64,000 nt of DNA from Panorpa germanica (taxonomy: Eukaryota; Arthropoda; Insecta; Mecoptera; Panorpidae): positions 14,815,782-14,879,781 of the forward strand of contig OY783208.1 in assembly GCA_963678705.1 (NCBI GenBank), read 5' to 3'. Numbering within the stretch: position 1 is the first letter of the stretch; each line of letters begins with the position of its first letter. A model generated the notes under the pieces. That model was not told the DNA's origin and did no database searches. It saw only the letters and a list, made by a program, of their open reading frames with translations. Positions 1 through 11,675 of this stretch are shown here, in pieces. The position numbers were made by a program, and so were the translations under genes.

Positions 1-478
1 GCTAAATTTTAGCATTGAAATAATTATTTTATTTTAATATTCGAATTTTTACAAAGTTGTTAAAATTGCGTATTTATTCACAAATATGATTTTTGTAAAC
101 ATTTCAACAAGCCTTTGTTAAATTATTTTAGTACTTCACAAAGAATTGAACATTTTAATAATCCATTGATAAATACTAGTCACATCACAAAAATATTTCT
201 TTAGAAACATTGTTTACTATTAACTTTGAAATATCTTTTAAGTTTAAAACATTCAAGAACTGTAAATTTATTTTGTTCGATATTATTTATTAAAATCAAT
301 AATTCTCAAATAACAAGAAAGATATTGAAATACAACCTTGTCACAGGCCACACAATTATTTTGATTGATCATTACTTGTTTTCAAATTGTTAACCCTGAA
401 GAATTTGATTCTTTTGTTAAAATTATTTATAATTTTTAAAAGATTTTATAAAGTTTGCGAAGTACTATTTTAACATTG
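1..478. other. AT-rich sequence without recognisable gene
   Basis: No reading frame of useful length, no splice-flanked exon and no transposon end that I can recognise. The sequence is AT-rich with short T and A runs. Confidence 0.6.
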
Positions 479-482
479 TTAA

Positions 483-1219
483 GGGAGGGGTTAGGGTTTC
501 AGCGTAAAAAAAAACACTTTTTTGCGATTTTTTTTCTCAAGTATAGATTGAGCAATTTTATTCGAACCTTTTGTACATTATTGAGCATACTTTTGACTAT
601 GTTGTATATTTATATCATGCAGCAATATTGAAGCATAAGCCGGTAACAGAGCTTCTTCCGAAGATCTTGGGAAAAAAGACAATTTGCGGTGTTCACTATA
701 ACTCGGCCGGAAATTATCTCAAAATGAAAAACCATTAAAATTTAGTTAAATTATAATCAAATCTTCCCCCCAACGGTCTCTGATAATTTTTTTTTTATTT
801 AAAAATTTTTGGCGGCCATCTAAAATGTGAACTGTTATTTTCCACGAAAAATTCCGCTATTTTGAGGGTGGGAAACATCCTTAATGTAAAAATTTTTTTT
901 TTATCTAAACGTTTGGGGGAGGTATTTTATATGTAGCAAATGTGTACGAAGTTTGAAATGAATCGGTCAATTAGTTTTTAAATGGCAGTGAACACGGACT
1001 TTGACAAAGAAGTTTTGAGAAAAACGCACTGCTATCTCGAATGCCCGCTGCTGTTAGTGTTATAGCGTTAAAGGCCAGGAGATTAATAAGACAATAACTT
1101 CAAGAATATTGCTTAGATCAACTTAAAATTTTAAGGACATATTCTTGAAATGTTAAACAATAAGATAAGACAAAAAAGAAGAATTGGATTTTTCGAAAGT
1201 GAAAACCCTAACCCCTCCC
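483..1219. mobile_element. MITE with TTAA target duplication (piggyBac-type target)
   Basis: The element is bounded by inverted ends: GGGAGGGGTTAGGGTTT on the left and the complement AAACCCTAACCCCTCCC on the right. TTAA lies on both sides (479-482 and 1220-1223), the target duplication typical of piggyBac-type elements. The 737-bp body has no transposase frame, so it is non-autonomous. No empty paralogous site was seen here, so the call rests on the TIR plus TTAA geometry. Confidence 0.8.
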
Positions 1220-1223
1220 TTAA

Positions 1224-2173
1224 ACTCTTATTTTGAAAACAATCTTGTTTAATTAAGATCTAATTTAATGTTATTTATCTGTTATTCATTTGGTATACTT
1301 GTTCTTTTATTTAAATTTAATGCGTTTAATTGTTATCAGTTTTTAAATATTATTTAATCAAATAAACTTAAATTTATGACCGGGTAATATTTGTGTGATT
1401 TTTATTCCTGCGACATTTGCAAGTAAGTCTTCACTCAACTTTGCGCAGCGCTAAAAATACACACAATTCTGCTCAAGTAATAATATTTAATTTCCGAAAG
1501 TTGACAGATATATAGCTATGTAAAATTTAAATTTAGTTTTCCTACTTGTGAAACTTCTGCGTATGACGTCACAGAAGAAATAATCAATCGAGATTATTAT
1601 TTTCTTCTCTCAACAATTTTTATTATAAAATTTAATAGAATGCAAAACGCAGCTGTAGTAGTAAATGACGTATTACACACAGACTCTTATGCATCTCTGT
1701 TGTATAAAAGAGATGGCAAAACAAAGGATGTGATATCACACGCAGATTTGATTTTAAAAATTTTGGATTTGTAGAAATTAAGTCATACATAAGCTTTTTG
1801 TTTAATCTTATTGTAATTAATAACACGATTTTTTTTAATTTGTTGCTTAAATATTTGAAAACGATAAAAACTTAATGCGCAATAAATCTGTTTCAGAAAT
1901 ACCTATAGAAAACATCAGCAAAACTACTAAGTATAGAACGTACCTCCTGACTCTTTCATTTAATTAAAGCAATTCGTAATCTCAAAAGAAGGCACTTGTT
2001 TGCCAATTACTGACAAAACAAAGGTAACAAATATATTAATTGTTCAATATTATGTTTTATTTGAAAAAACTTGATAAGTTATAATATTTTTGTTTTATTT
2101 CAGAATTCTAAATGGCATTAAGTTTTCTGATAAATAAATTTAAATCACTGGTAAGTAATGTTCTTAAAACATA
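1224..2173. other. Non-coding stretch with a possible 47-nt exon
   Basis: There is no substantial ORF. A polypyrimidine-AG acceptor ends at 2103 and a strong donor (GTAAGTAATG) starts at 2151, framing a possible small exon at 2104-2150. A donor-like AAAG|GTAACA lies about 80 bp upstream of that acceptor. This could be a 5'-UTR exon of a gene outside the visible frames, or chance. No transcript evidence is available. Confidence 0.25.
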
Positions 2174-2175
2174 TA

Positions 2176-3471
2176 GCACATGGGCTGAAAAGTCCCGGGC
2201 ATAACACATAGATGGCACTAGTTTTATTGCAGTCACCTTTTTTTTCAGTTAATGCTAACCTTCAAAAGACAGCTGTTAAAATTTCATGAAATTCTATTCA
2301 GTAGTTTGTGAGTTATTGTGCTAAGAGTGACGCTACTTTTGTTATTTTCAAAACAATGGATCAAAAACAATTTCGTGTTTTAATTTTACACTGCTTCTTG
2401 ATGAAAGAAAATACCGTTCAAGCGAAGCAATGGCTTAAAAAGTGTTATGAGGACTTCGCTTCATCAGAAACAACAATAAAACGTTGGTTTGCTGACTTCA
2501 AACGTGGTCGTAGAGACACCGATGATGCAGAACGCAGTGGACGATCAAATGAGGCGGTAACACCAGAAAACATAAAAAAAAATCCACAAAATCGTTTTGG
2601 ATGATCGAAAAGTGAAGTTGCGTGAGTTAGCTGACATCGTAAAGGTATCAAAAGAACGTGTTGGCTTTATATTGCATGAGCATTTGACTATGAGAAAGCT
2701 CTGTTCAAAGTGGGTGCCGCGTTTGCTTACTGTTGACCAAAAACGAGAACGTGTTGATGATTCTGAGCAGTGTTTGGCCATGTTTAAACGTAACAAACCG
2801 GAATTTTTGCGTCGATATGTGACAATGGATGAAACATGGATCCATCACTTCACTCCGGAATCAAAACGATCGTCATCTGAGTGGACAGCAACTGGTGAAC
2901 CTCGTCCAAAGCGCTTGAAAGCACAACAATCGGCTGGAAAGGTTATGGCCTCGGTATTTTGGAATGTGCGTGGTGTAATATTCATCGATTATTTTGAGAA
3001 AGGAAATACCATTAACAGTGAATATTATATAGCGTTATTAGAGCGTTTGAAAGCCGAAATTGCAAAGAAACGACCGCACATGGCAAAAAAAAACATTTGT
3101 TTTATCAAGACAACGCACCGTGTCACAAGTCAATCAAAACAATGGCAAAACTACATGAATTGAACTTCGAATTGCTCCCACATCCACCGTATTTGCCAGA
3201 TTTGGCTCTTAGCGACTACTGCCTGTTCGCATACCTGAAAAAAATGCTCGCCGGTAAGAAATTTCGCACGAATGAAGAGGTTATCGCTGAAACTGAGGCC
3301 GATTTTAAGGGAAAAGATAAATCGTTTCACAAAAGTGGTATTGAAATGTTAGAGCGGCGCTGGAATGATTGCGTTGCTCTTGATGGAGATTACGTTGATG
3401 AATAAAGCTAATTTTGAACCAAAAAAAAATGTGTTTTCTTTGTTAGGCCCGGGACTTTTCAGCCCATGTGT
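2176..3471 (+). mobile_element. mariner element, copy 1 (near full length)
   Basis: A 1296-bp Tc1/mariner element flanked by TA on both sides (2174-2175, 3472-3473). Its inverted ends share CACATGGGCTGAAAAGTCCC, differing only at the first base. Full mariners are about 1.3 kb, so this copy is close to full length. It carries a frameshifted D34D transposase. Three internally deleted copies of the same family lie at 13056, 19171 and 45791, and this copy is the best reference for them. Confidence 0.95.
2356..3405 (+). pseudogene. mariner D34D transposase, frameshifted
   Basis: The start is ATG at 2356 (MDQKQFRVL), not the upstream ATG at 2308. The N-terminal HTH region (to about residue 110) is followed by the catalytic domain: first Asp in TMDETWIHHF, second in QDNAPCH, third in LALSDY. 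I count 34 residues between the second and third Asp, the mariner D34D signature. The family enzyme cuts and pastes DNA at TA sites in the nucleus. The frame breaks twice, each time at a run of nine A (2574-2582 and 3085-3093), which points to replication slippage. The two shifts split the protein into three pieces, so this copy should not make active enzyme. The last SPDLAPSDY-type motif is also altered (LPDLALSDY). Confidence 0.93.
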
Positions 3472-3573
3472 TATATTTGAATAACACGTTGTATTTGTAG
3501 GTTGAAAATTCAATGGCTGATAAATAAACAATTGTTTTAAATTTAAGGTGAAACGATACTTGGCCATTTTTTC

Positions 3574-5645
3574 TCTCGAAATATAGATGGCGATACTTTA
3601 CAGCTGGTTAAATATTTTAAAAAAAAAAACATGTTTTCTAGTGTTTAAATCGTTTTACGTAAGTAATAAAACGCGAATTAAAAACTAAAGTTGCAATTAG
3701 TTATATAAAAATTGGAATTTAACTAGAAAATATAGCAATATTATATTTCAAAAGGGATATAGCATTTAGGAGTAAATCTTATTTTAATTTAGCCGTACGA
3801 TTTTCTAATGAACCAATATTAACTTTTTGTTGTAATTCAAAATCTATATTCTATTTAAGAACATTTCTGAAAGAAGCTTTAGGTGTATATGTTTTAATCA
3901 AGTTAAATAATTTGTGTGTAATAACAATAAAACACTTCTAATTAAAACATAATTATTGTTACTTAATAATACTTACTTAACAAACACAATAATAAACCTA
4001 ATACTTATTTATTAATTACCTTTATTTCGTTTACTATAATGTGGCGGACAAAGAATATATATCAAACACTTTTTTTTTTACTTTTAAGATTATAAAACAC
4101 CACGTGTACTTATACTATGCAGTTTAATGTCTAAATCAGGGTACCCTCACTTTGTGTACAATTCATCAATGTCGCTTTAGGCGCCATAAGTCGCCATTTT
4201 TCGAATAGTGAACTAAGATGCTCGGCGACTCAACATTTGAAGGGAATGAAGGGTGAAGGGAGTGCACTGAGCTAAAGTTTAGTGCAGTTTAGTGATACCA
4301 CATATTAAAACATAATATTTATATATATACTTAAATATATATTAATATTGTAGTTTTATTTTGAGTTATGCTTTGTTAAACTGTGTATACAATTATTTGC
4401 ATTTGTTTAGTACTATACAAAAATATTATGTTTTAATAATATGGTTGTGGAATATGCTTAGTTTTATCTGGTACAATTATAGTTAACTGCAAAACTATGT
4501 AAACACAACATACGTGAATCATCCTATATTATTTGCTCAATTTCAAATTATACCTTTTTCAATTGGCTAATGGATTTCTAACGGTATTTCTAACCTGAAG
4601 GTATACCTCTCTGTCAATAAATGTATGGTTGTTTGTTTCTACGATGACTAATTTGTTACCTGGTGATACTATTTAGAAGTAACTCAAGAAAATAGTCATA
4701 ACAAAGACAAACAACATTGTTCTTATGACATAAAATCAAAGGTAGACAGAGCCGGCCGGGAGATGGTTCAACTCTTGGAACCGCATAGGGCCCCGTGCCT
4801 TAACTTCCTTTTTAAAACATCACTTAACAATTAGCGCACATTTCTCGTTATAAAATACTAAAATATTTTATGTTAAGAAAGTAAAATACCTTTATGTAAA
4901 AGAATGAAAATGTCGTGAAATTTACAGGGTCGATAAAAATAGTTAAAAAAGGGCTGTCTCAAAATTTTAGTTTGGTTCATAGTTTTCTTTTAAAAAATAA
5001 TTTAAAACAGTCTACTTCATAACTTTAAGCTCAATTTCACCACATAACATAACTCGAATTTAACTCGAATGCAGCATCCAGTCAAAATTTCAAGTCAATC
5101 CTCCAACTATTTTACGAGTTTTGCGAGCACAAACATACGCAGGCTGAATATATAATTAATCATTAATAATAATAATTCTCTATTTATTAATAATATTCGA
5201 CGAGAATATTTTTTTCAGTCCGGCTCTGGTCAAGGGTAGGTACATCAGCAAATAAATAATTATGGAAATGAGCAAGTTGGTACCAAAATTACTAATACAA
5301 CTAATATGAATTATCACACATTGGCTAGGGCGTGAACCACCCCTTAAAATTTAACCAATAGAAATAAAACATATAATTAATAAACTTAAATAGTAGTGGG
5401 AAAAATTCCATAAAGAGTTTAGAGTTTATCATAACCTGTTAATAGTTACTTATTAAAATTGAAGACAAGTATTTCAAAAAACATTTTAAACAAGTATTAA
5501 TTCAGTTGAAAGATATTGTATTTGCCTCTACGGCTTTATTTATAAGCTCGATTTTTTGTTTAATTATATATAGATTGTGTCTGTTGTAATTGTAAGTACA
5601 AATAGTAAGTACATATAGCGCCGGAAAAAGCGCCGTATATATATA
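3574..5645. repeat. S block, copy 1 (locally repeated segment)
   Basis: This non-coding segment recurs in the window. The part at about 3740-4080 matches 20190-21280 and 63780-64000; the part at about 4455-5600 matches 21820-23326 plus 27113-27490, and 37215-38409. Landmarks shared by the copies include AGAGCCGGCCGGGAG and CACACATTGGCTA. Copy 1 is the uninterrupted reference: it shows the empty sites of the TTAA palindrome (after TTACTTAA at about 3960), the hAT element (GGCTAATG at about 4565) and Helitron C (TATTAATAATATTCG at about 5190). No gene is visible. The right end runs into a TA stretch where an R1-clade element inserted. Confidence 0.8.
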
Positions 5646-5841
5646 TTTTTTTTTTTTTTTTTTTTTTTTTGTAAGGGAGGGGAAACCTTCCAAAGGCTAG
5701 CTCCTGCGCGGCAAGAAGTGTTCGATTCGCCCTCATCTCGAGGCCGCCTTCCAACTAAAACCACCTCCCCTTACTCTCCTAGAATTCAGCCTGGAACCGC
5801 ATAATGCATTACTTCAAGCTGGTTCTTGATACCCGATTTCT

Positions 5842-8773
5842 CTATGTTTTCGTGCTGGCGTCCACTTCTTTCGTTTTCAGTATTTTCGTAGCGAAGGCTT
5901 GAACAGCGTTCCAAAACCCTTCCTTTTCCAGCATTATTTTGACAATATTATCTGCTGTCAATATAGTTCCTGTCGTCGTTCGTACTACTTGTCTTGGAGT
6001 CGCCCATCGGTCACACATAAAGAACGTGTGTTCCGGTGTATCTACCTGCTCACAGTACCAGCACATGTCGGTCTCTCTCTTTCTAAATCGCTCCAGGTAG
6101 CTCCCGAAGCATCCATGCCCTCCGAGCAGTTGTATTATAAAATAATCAACTTCTCCGTGCTTTCGATTTACCCATGTGCCTATGTTCTTTATCAGCCATT
6201 TTGTCCACACCGCCCTTCGGGTATCCTTCTCCCACTCTTTTTGCTATTTCTGCACTGTTTCTGACCTTAGTTCTTGGCGTTTCACTTCTCTGTCCATAAA
6301 CATCTTTTTCCTCTCTTCCACCATTAGTGCCAGTGGTACTATTCCGGTAATCACTTGCACCGCTTTTGCCGAAATGGTTCGATAAGCGCTGCCAACGCGT
6401 ATTGCCGTTCTGCGTTGTACACCTATCCGCATACTCCTGTACTTTTTGTGCCTCATTACTTCTTCCCATACCGGTGCAGCATACAGCATTACTGAGTGTA
6501 CTACAGAAGCTAGCACCCGTCTCTTATTTGCCTTGGGACCCTTCAGATTTGGCATCAGTCTGCTTAGCGTCATCAATTTCTCTTCGGATTTCCTAGCTGT
6601 TTGAATAACATGCTGCTTCATACTTGAGTTTCTTGCAATGTAAAGCCCCAGGTACCTTAAGCATTCCTTAGATTTAATTGCCGTGCTGCCTACCTCCAGA
6701 GTTATTTCTTTTAGCTTTCTTCCACCGTAGAGTACAATCGCTTCAGTTTTTTCCGGCGCAAGTTTCAGCTGCTTCTTCTTCAATGTAGCCTCAATCCTAA
6801 GCAGCGCCACATTTGTGTGAGCTTCCAACACTTGCTCCGTTTTTGCCTCTACTATGAGAGCTGTATCGTCTGCGAATCCTATGATAGATGCGCCTGCCGG
6901 TAGCTTGATCTTAAGTACCTCGTCATATAGTATGTTCCATAGTAAGGGCCCCAGTACCGATCCCTGTGGGACTCCGCAGGTTACCCTTATTTGTTCTCCC
7001 TCGACTGTTATCCAGCGATCCTCCAGGTAGCTTCCTATTATTCTAATCAGGTATTCGCAGACTCCGAATTTTTTCAGCGCTTCCATGACGCCGTCCCATA
7101 ATGCTGAGTTGAAAGCGTTTTTAATGTCGAGCGTAACCAACACTGCGTATTTTCTGTTCTGGTGGGCTTTTTCTTTAATGCTCTGTACCGATTCCATAAT
7201 GCTCCACATAGCGTCGATGGTCGACCTTTTCTTTCTGAAACCATATTGGTTTTTTGAGAGTTTTGGTTCAACTCTCCCTGTTAACCTGACTGCTACCAGC
7301 TGCTCGAGAACTTTTCCCATGACGTCCAGAAGACATATTGGTCTATATTTAGCTTCCAGGTCTCCTTCTTTTTTAGGCTTCTGAATTAGGACTAATTTAG
7401 CTATTTTCCACATTTTTGGAAATACTCCACTTTTTAGTTGGCTATTCATTATTTCGAGGAACTCTCTCGGGAATTCCCTAATTGCCGCTTTGACGATTTC
7501 AGATGGAATTTGGTCCGGGCATGGTGACTTTCCATTTTTAATTCTTTTTGTCGCATTCAGGAGTTCTGCTTCAGTAAAATAGGGTATACACCTTTCCTCT
7601 ATGGCTATGTATGGCCATTTGTGTGTCACTCGTGTTGGAAACAGCTCCTCGACAGTTCTTATTAGCTTATCGCTACTTAACTTAATTCAAAGTATCATGT
7701 TGAGCTTTTTACACACAATTTTATATCCCATGCCCCAAATATCTTGGTCAACTTCTTGGCAGGTTTTTTTCCAGGCTTCTTGTTTTGATCCTATTATTGC
7801 ATTTCTGAGGAGTTTCCTTTTTCCATTGTAATTATTTCTGAGTCTTTCTCTACTTTCTTCTGTGATTTCTTTGCTCTTATTTCCTCGAGTTAACAATCTT
7901 CTTGACCTCAAACATCGCTTTCTTAACTGGGCGATGTTATCGTTCCACCAGTACACGGGTCTACGATTTCCTCCTGCAGCTCTTTTATTAAAAGTGGCTT
8001 TTAGTGCTAGGTTTATTGCCTTCATGCCTTCATTTATATCTAATTTCTGTATTTTGTACATTTCTTTTTCCAGATTTTCCACAAAGATCGGTATTCCTTC
8101 TTTATTTATTCTCCATCTTGCTTCGCTCATTTGTGTCGTTCTAGAGTTAGCTGAAATAACTGATATTCCTATGAAAGCTAAGGTTTTCTTCCTCCGCCAC
8201 TTTCCATTCTGTTATTCGATTTGCTATTTCTTCAGACGTTAATGTTATGTCGATATGGGATTCACTGTCTCTTCTTACAAAGGTCGGCTCTTTGCTTCTG
8301 TTCTGCACAACTAGTGAGAGTTCTGCTATCCAGTCCATTAGTGCCTTTCCTTTCTTGTCTTCCTTGGGACCCCAAACTCGTGACTTAGCATTTAGGTCAC
8401 TTGCTACTAGCACCTGCTTCTTCTGAGTTTTTAGGCTTTCCCCCAGTGTCTAAAGATAGGACTCAAATTCTTGTTCACTTATATTCGGTGGTGCGTAACA
8501 AGAGTAAACAACAAGGTCCTCAAGTTCCACCCATACGAATCCTTTCTGTTCTGTGTCACATTTTAGTATACTAACTTCTTTGCTGAATACCCTAATTGCT
8601 GCGTCCATATTCAAATCGCTTAGCCAGGGTCCTTTACTAGCCAGTTTCTTGTTTGGTTCTGCCACAATGGCGACGTCTATGTGTTTGTCCCGACAAGTGC
8701 TATGTAGTAAGTCGAATGCTGCTCTTCCTCTATCCACATTAACTTGGATTATTTTTATTTTCGTCATTTTCAT
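5842..8773 (-). pseudogene. R1L-1 ORF2: endonuclease, reverse transcriptase, CCHC
   Basis: Starts at ATG 8773, which overlaps the ORF1 stop as ATGA, suggesting coupled translation as described for R1-clade elements. An N-terminal AP-like endonuclease (IKIIQVNVDRG at its start, later ASDLNAKS) is followed by RT motifs GVPQGSVLGPLLWN and FADDTALI, the catalytic Asp pair, and a C-terminal zinc finger CWYCEQVDTPEHTFFMC (C-x2-C-x7-H-x4-C). In the family the enzyme nicks the target and primes cDNA synthesis there. Lesions: an in-frame TAG at 8450-8452, a frameshift near 8140-8160, a nonsense codon at about 7687 and a TAG at 6244-6246. R1L-2 has coding sense at the first of these, which supports it being a real mutation. 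Confidence 0.9.
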
Positions 8774-10476
8774 TTTGTCGCACTGACAAGCGCTAACGTT
8801 TTCCGAAGTTCTCTTACTTGTTTTTGATAATTTGGGCATACCATTTCGTTTGTCCCGTGACCTTTTATTTTGCAAGACCAGCAATATATTTGGTTTGAAC
8901 AGGCACTTGCTCTATGCCCTTCCTCTCCACACTTTATACATTTTGTGCTTATGTCCTCCTCACTGTTGCATCCCCTAGCAAGATGCCCAAACTGTTGACA
9001 TTTGTAGCATTTCAGTGGCGCTAATCTGTCAACTATCCTGCATCTAGTCCATCCTATTTTGATTCTCTTCCTGGACGTTAGTAACATGGCTTCATTTATT
9101 GGCAGAGATATATTGGCGTATCTGAGCCCCCTGCTATTTGGTTTAACCGTCATTTTTATTGTGATGTCTTCTCTCGTGATTTTTGAGCTAGACAGCTCTG
9201 TAACTATTGATTCCAATAGTTCTTCTTCCGTGATTGTTTCATCTTTATCTATGACTGTTATGTTCCTCTTTCTTTTCACTAGTTCTGCCTCCACTAGGTC
9301 TTTCATTTTTTCTTGGACCGCAGCTTTTAGTGATTCGCCATTTCCTCTTTTGCCGCCAGAAACACTCAGCTTTACATACCCCTCAGCTGTTTTTTCTATG
9401 CTCTTAATTTGCACGTCTAACTCTTCTATGTTGATGTTCTTTTTCATATGTCTTACTATATCTACATATGATTTTCCAGCTTCTCGTGGTTTAATCACTA
9501 GTGTTTCTCTACTTGTCCTCACGTTTGTCCTTCCTATTTTTTGCCATTCCTGTGGCTTCCCTTCCTGTACTATTTTTCCTTCACTTCTCGTATGTAGAAT
9601 TATGTGATAACCTTGATCTCCAAAAATTAGTTCTATGATTTTGCGAAGCATGAACTCCAACCCATCCTTCGAGCATATAAATATGAGTTCTTTCCTTCCC
9701 TCCTTTTCAGAGATGGTCTTTACTTTCTCTAATAACGCTGTTACATCCTTTATGTTTTCAGTGTTCACTTTTACCCCATTCAGTCCTGCGAGATATGTGT
9801 AACTGCTACCAGCTTCTTTTTCTCCATTATCCTGGATTATAATGCTTTTATTCTCCATGCATATTAGTTTTCCTGGTTGTATCAGTTTTCTTCTGATAAT
9901 ATCCTCTATCTGCGGTATTCTTTCGCTTAGCCGTCTTACAAGAGGATTATCCTCGCTCACCTCTTGGTCCATCACCAATATCATATCCTTGTCCTTTGAT
10001 GCATGCATAACTCCACCTCTTACCATGTTTGTTGACTTAAATGCTTCCTCAGGCCAACTTGCGTGGACTAGATCTAAAGCCTCTGCCAAGTTTATGTCTC
10101 CTGTCCTTTCCTGCTTAAATTTCGCTATTTTGTCTTCTATTTGTAGCGCATTCTTGTTTTCCTCAGAAGTAGTAGTTTGAGTTCCTGCATCTTTTGTTGT
10201 TATTTTCTTTTCTTCCCTTTCTCCTTTTGGAGCTATTTCTTTTATTTTCTCGGTGTCAGTTTGAGTTTCCATTTCTGCAGTGTCTCCTTTTATAGATAAT
10301 CTTCCAAGTGCCTTTTGTATCCCTTCTGCTTTTAGTTTTCCGACATGGAGGTTCAGTCTGGCTGAGATGTCTCTAATTTCCCTCTTTGAATTAAAGTTTT
10401 CTTTAACAATTTTCTCCAGTTTCGCTGTTTCTCTAACAATCATTTGAATGAGATGTTGGATTTCATATGGCTCCAC
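8770..10476 (-). CDS. R1L-1 ORF1: Gag-like protein with three zinc knuckles
   Basis: An uninterrupted frame of about 568 codons. The first in-frame initiator-like codon is GTG at 10476, and the frame stays open upstream to the element edge without an ATG, so the true start was probably lost with the 5' end. The N-terminal half is charged and likely coiled-coil (many E/K). Near the C terminus three knuckles follow in order: CYKCQQFGHLARGC, CIKCGEEGHRASAC and CWSCKIKGH. In R1-clade elements this protein binds the RNA and forms the RNP. It survives intact while ORF2 is broken. Its stop overlaps the ORF2 ATG. Confidence 0.88.
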   Translation of the reverse strand: MEPYEIQHLIQMIVRETAKLEKIVKENFNSKREIRDISARLNLHVGKLKAEGIQKALGRLSIKGDTAEMETQTDTEKIKEIAPKGEREEKKITTKDAGTQTTTSEENKNALQIEDKIAKFKQERTGDINLAEALDLVHASWPEEAFKSTNMVRGGVMHASKDKDMILVMDQEVSEDNPLVRRLSERIPQIEDIIRRKLIQPGKLICMENKSIIIQDNGEKEAGSSYTYLAGLNGVKVNTENIKDVTALLEKVKTISEKEGRKELIFICSKDGLEFMLRKIIELIFGDQGYHIILHTRSEGKIVQEGKPQEWQKIGRTNVRTSRETLVIKPREAGKSYVDIVRHMKKNINIEELDVQIKSIEKTAEGYVKLSVSGGKRGNGESLKAAVQEKMKDLVEAELVKRKRNITVIDKDETITEEELLESIVTELSSSKITREDITIKMTVKPNSRGLRYANISLPINEAMLLTSRKRIKIGWTRCRIVDRLAPLKCYKCQQFGHLARGCNSEEDISTKCIKCGEEGHRASACSNQIYCWSCKIKGHGTNEMVCPNYQKQVRELRKTLALVSATK

Positions 10477-10505
10477 TTGTTTCTCTATGTTTTCATCCTT
10501 TTCCG

Positions 10506-10507
<2 letters not shown>

Positions 10508-10580
<73 letters not shown>
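10508..10580. repeat. (TA)n microsatellite beside R1L-1
   Basis: About 70 bp of nearly pure TA lie between the 5' end of R1L-1 and the CTAG end of the HLE-1 repeat. The same tract exists at 38744-38812 and 43863-43875 around R1L-2. It appears to be the target of both R1-clade elements. Confidence 0.95.
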
Positions 10581-10582
<2 letters not shown>

Positions 10583-11675
10583 CTAGAGTTTGCCCCCGCC
10601 GACTGTCTTTAGTATGAGAATTAAATTTCATTTTAAATTTTAATTCTATTTTTAAATTTAAATATTTAACTCGTTCTATATATATTTTACATATCATTTT
10701 TTAACAAAATAAAAAATATTTTCAATTTATTCGTTATTTGACTAACTTATTTTCAAAATTTGGGATTTTTTTTTTGACTCGAAAATTAGGTATCAAAGTT
10801 AGTCTATATAAAAAATTTCAATTTTCTAGCACAATTTTTATCCTCGGCAAAAACCGCACTCGTGTCCCCAAATAAAATTTTGAAATTTTTTTTTAAATAT
10901 TATATACAATTATTACACAATCCAACATTTGGGCTTTCTCCAAAGATTCCTAACGGGTCCCATAAAATTTCTTAGCGCCCCATATATCAATATTTAAATA
11001 TCTAAAGTTTGAAATTAATTAGAATTTAATACCTGGACAAATTCAACTTAAGCCAGGAAAAGTGGAATTGTTCTCATTAAACATTTACTCATAAAATCAA
11101 TTGTCAATCTAAATAATATTATTGCATAATATTTTGAATATGTCTGAACTCAAAATATTTCATTTTTTAGGTTCTGCAGATCTTTTTTAGTAATATCAGG
11201 TAGATAAGACTAACAGATGCCACATGCCACATGTGCAAGAATCACTTGTTTTGGTTGCTGTGACGTCACAACTTAGTTACACTTGCCAGAAGGGATGTTT
11301 TCCCTTCCCTTCATTTTACTATTTTTTACTTTAGTCATTAAATACATTTTAAATTTCTCTCTTTTACTACAATCTTCAAGCAAGTAAGACCTACTCAACC
11401 TACAAAATACAATTCAAATAAATATTATTGAAATACCGCGAGCTCAAAATATGTATTAATAAATACCACGCGCTTTCATAATATAAAATACAATCTTACT
11501 TGTTTGAACCTTTCTAATATCAAACTTAGTTATTAAAATTATTGTTGTTAATCTTGTTGTACCACACTAAATAAATTGTTAAGTGTTAATATTATTCGAA
11601 AATCCATGTGTTGTGTTTATTATTAATTAAGCTGTTTCATTAATTACCAATACCCTAACACACCTGCAAAAGTTT
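10581..11675 (-). mobile_element. HLE-1 repeat: non-autonomous Helitron-like element (interrupted)
   Basis: On the minus strand this repeat ends ...GGGCAAACTCTAG at 10582. Better preserved family members (19150-19168, 33000-33014) have a CGTCGC-TT-GCGACG hairpin about 10 nt before a terminal CTAG followed by T, the Helitron 3' structure. No coding sequence. A solo LTR (11034-11649) interrupts this copy. Other copies are at 16215-19168, 32405-33014, 43876-44345, 52787-53370 and 60705-62490. The 5' boundary is approximate. Confidence 0.6.
11034..11649. mobile_element. Solo LTR, 616 bp
   Basis: Found by comparison with the paralogous unit: at 44325 the sequence runs TTTAATACCCTAA without interruption, whereas here 616 bp are inserted. 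The insert begins TGGACAAATTC and ends TTAATTACCA (TG...CA), flanked by the 5-bp duplication ATACC (11029-11033 and 11650-11654). No coding sequence. TG...CA ends plus a 5-bp duplication are LTR features, and no internal region is present. It does not match the BEL LTR at 53467. Confidence 0.8.

Larger units (their letters stand above)
5646..10507 (-). mobile_element. R1-clade non-LTR retrotransposon R1L-1
   Basis: On the minus strand the element runs from a TA tract at 10508 to a 25-nt poly(A) tail (poly-T at 5646-5670), which abuts TATATA. ORF1 encodes a Gag-like protein with three CCHC knuckles. ORF2 encodes an AP-like endonuclease, reverse transcriptase and a C-terminal CCHC. That domain set and order fit the R1 clade, several lineages of which insert into fixed sites or microsatellites. 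The 5' end cuts into ORF1 before any ATG, so the copy is slightly 5'-truncated. ORF2 carries several nonsense codons and a frameshift, so the copy is dead. Confidence 0.9.

Noticed and set aside
483-1219. TTAGGG/CCCTAA-like sequence suggesting a telomeric repeat
   Set aside because: It occurs once at each end in inverted orientation and is flanked by TTAA, so it is the TIR of a MITE and not a telomere tract.
5502-5764. Three overlapping minus-strand frames with Lys runs
   Set aside because: They are translations of the R1L-1 poly(A) tail and its flanks in three frames.
9059-9607. 182-codon plus-strand frame that looks membrane-like
   Set aside because: It is the antisense shadow of R1L-1 ORF1; the hydrophobic look comes from reading charged codons on the opposite strand.
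10485-10697. Minus-strand frame with a long Tyr-Ile repeat; similar frames at 38717-38938 and 62306-62608
   Set aside because: They are translations of TA microsatellites and poly-T runs.
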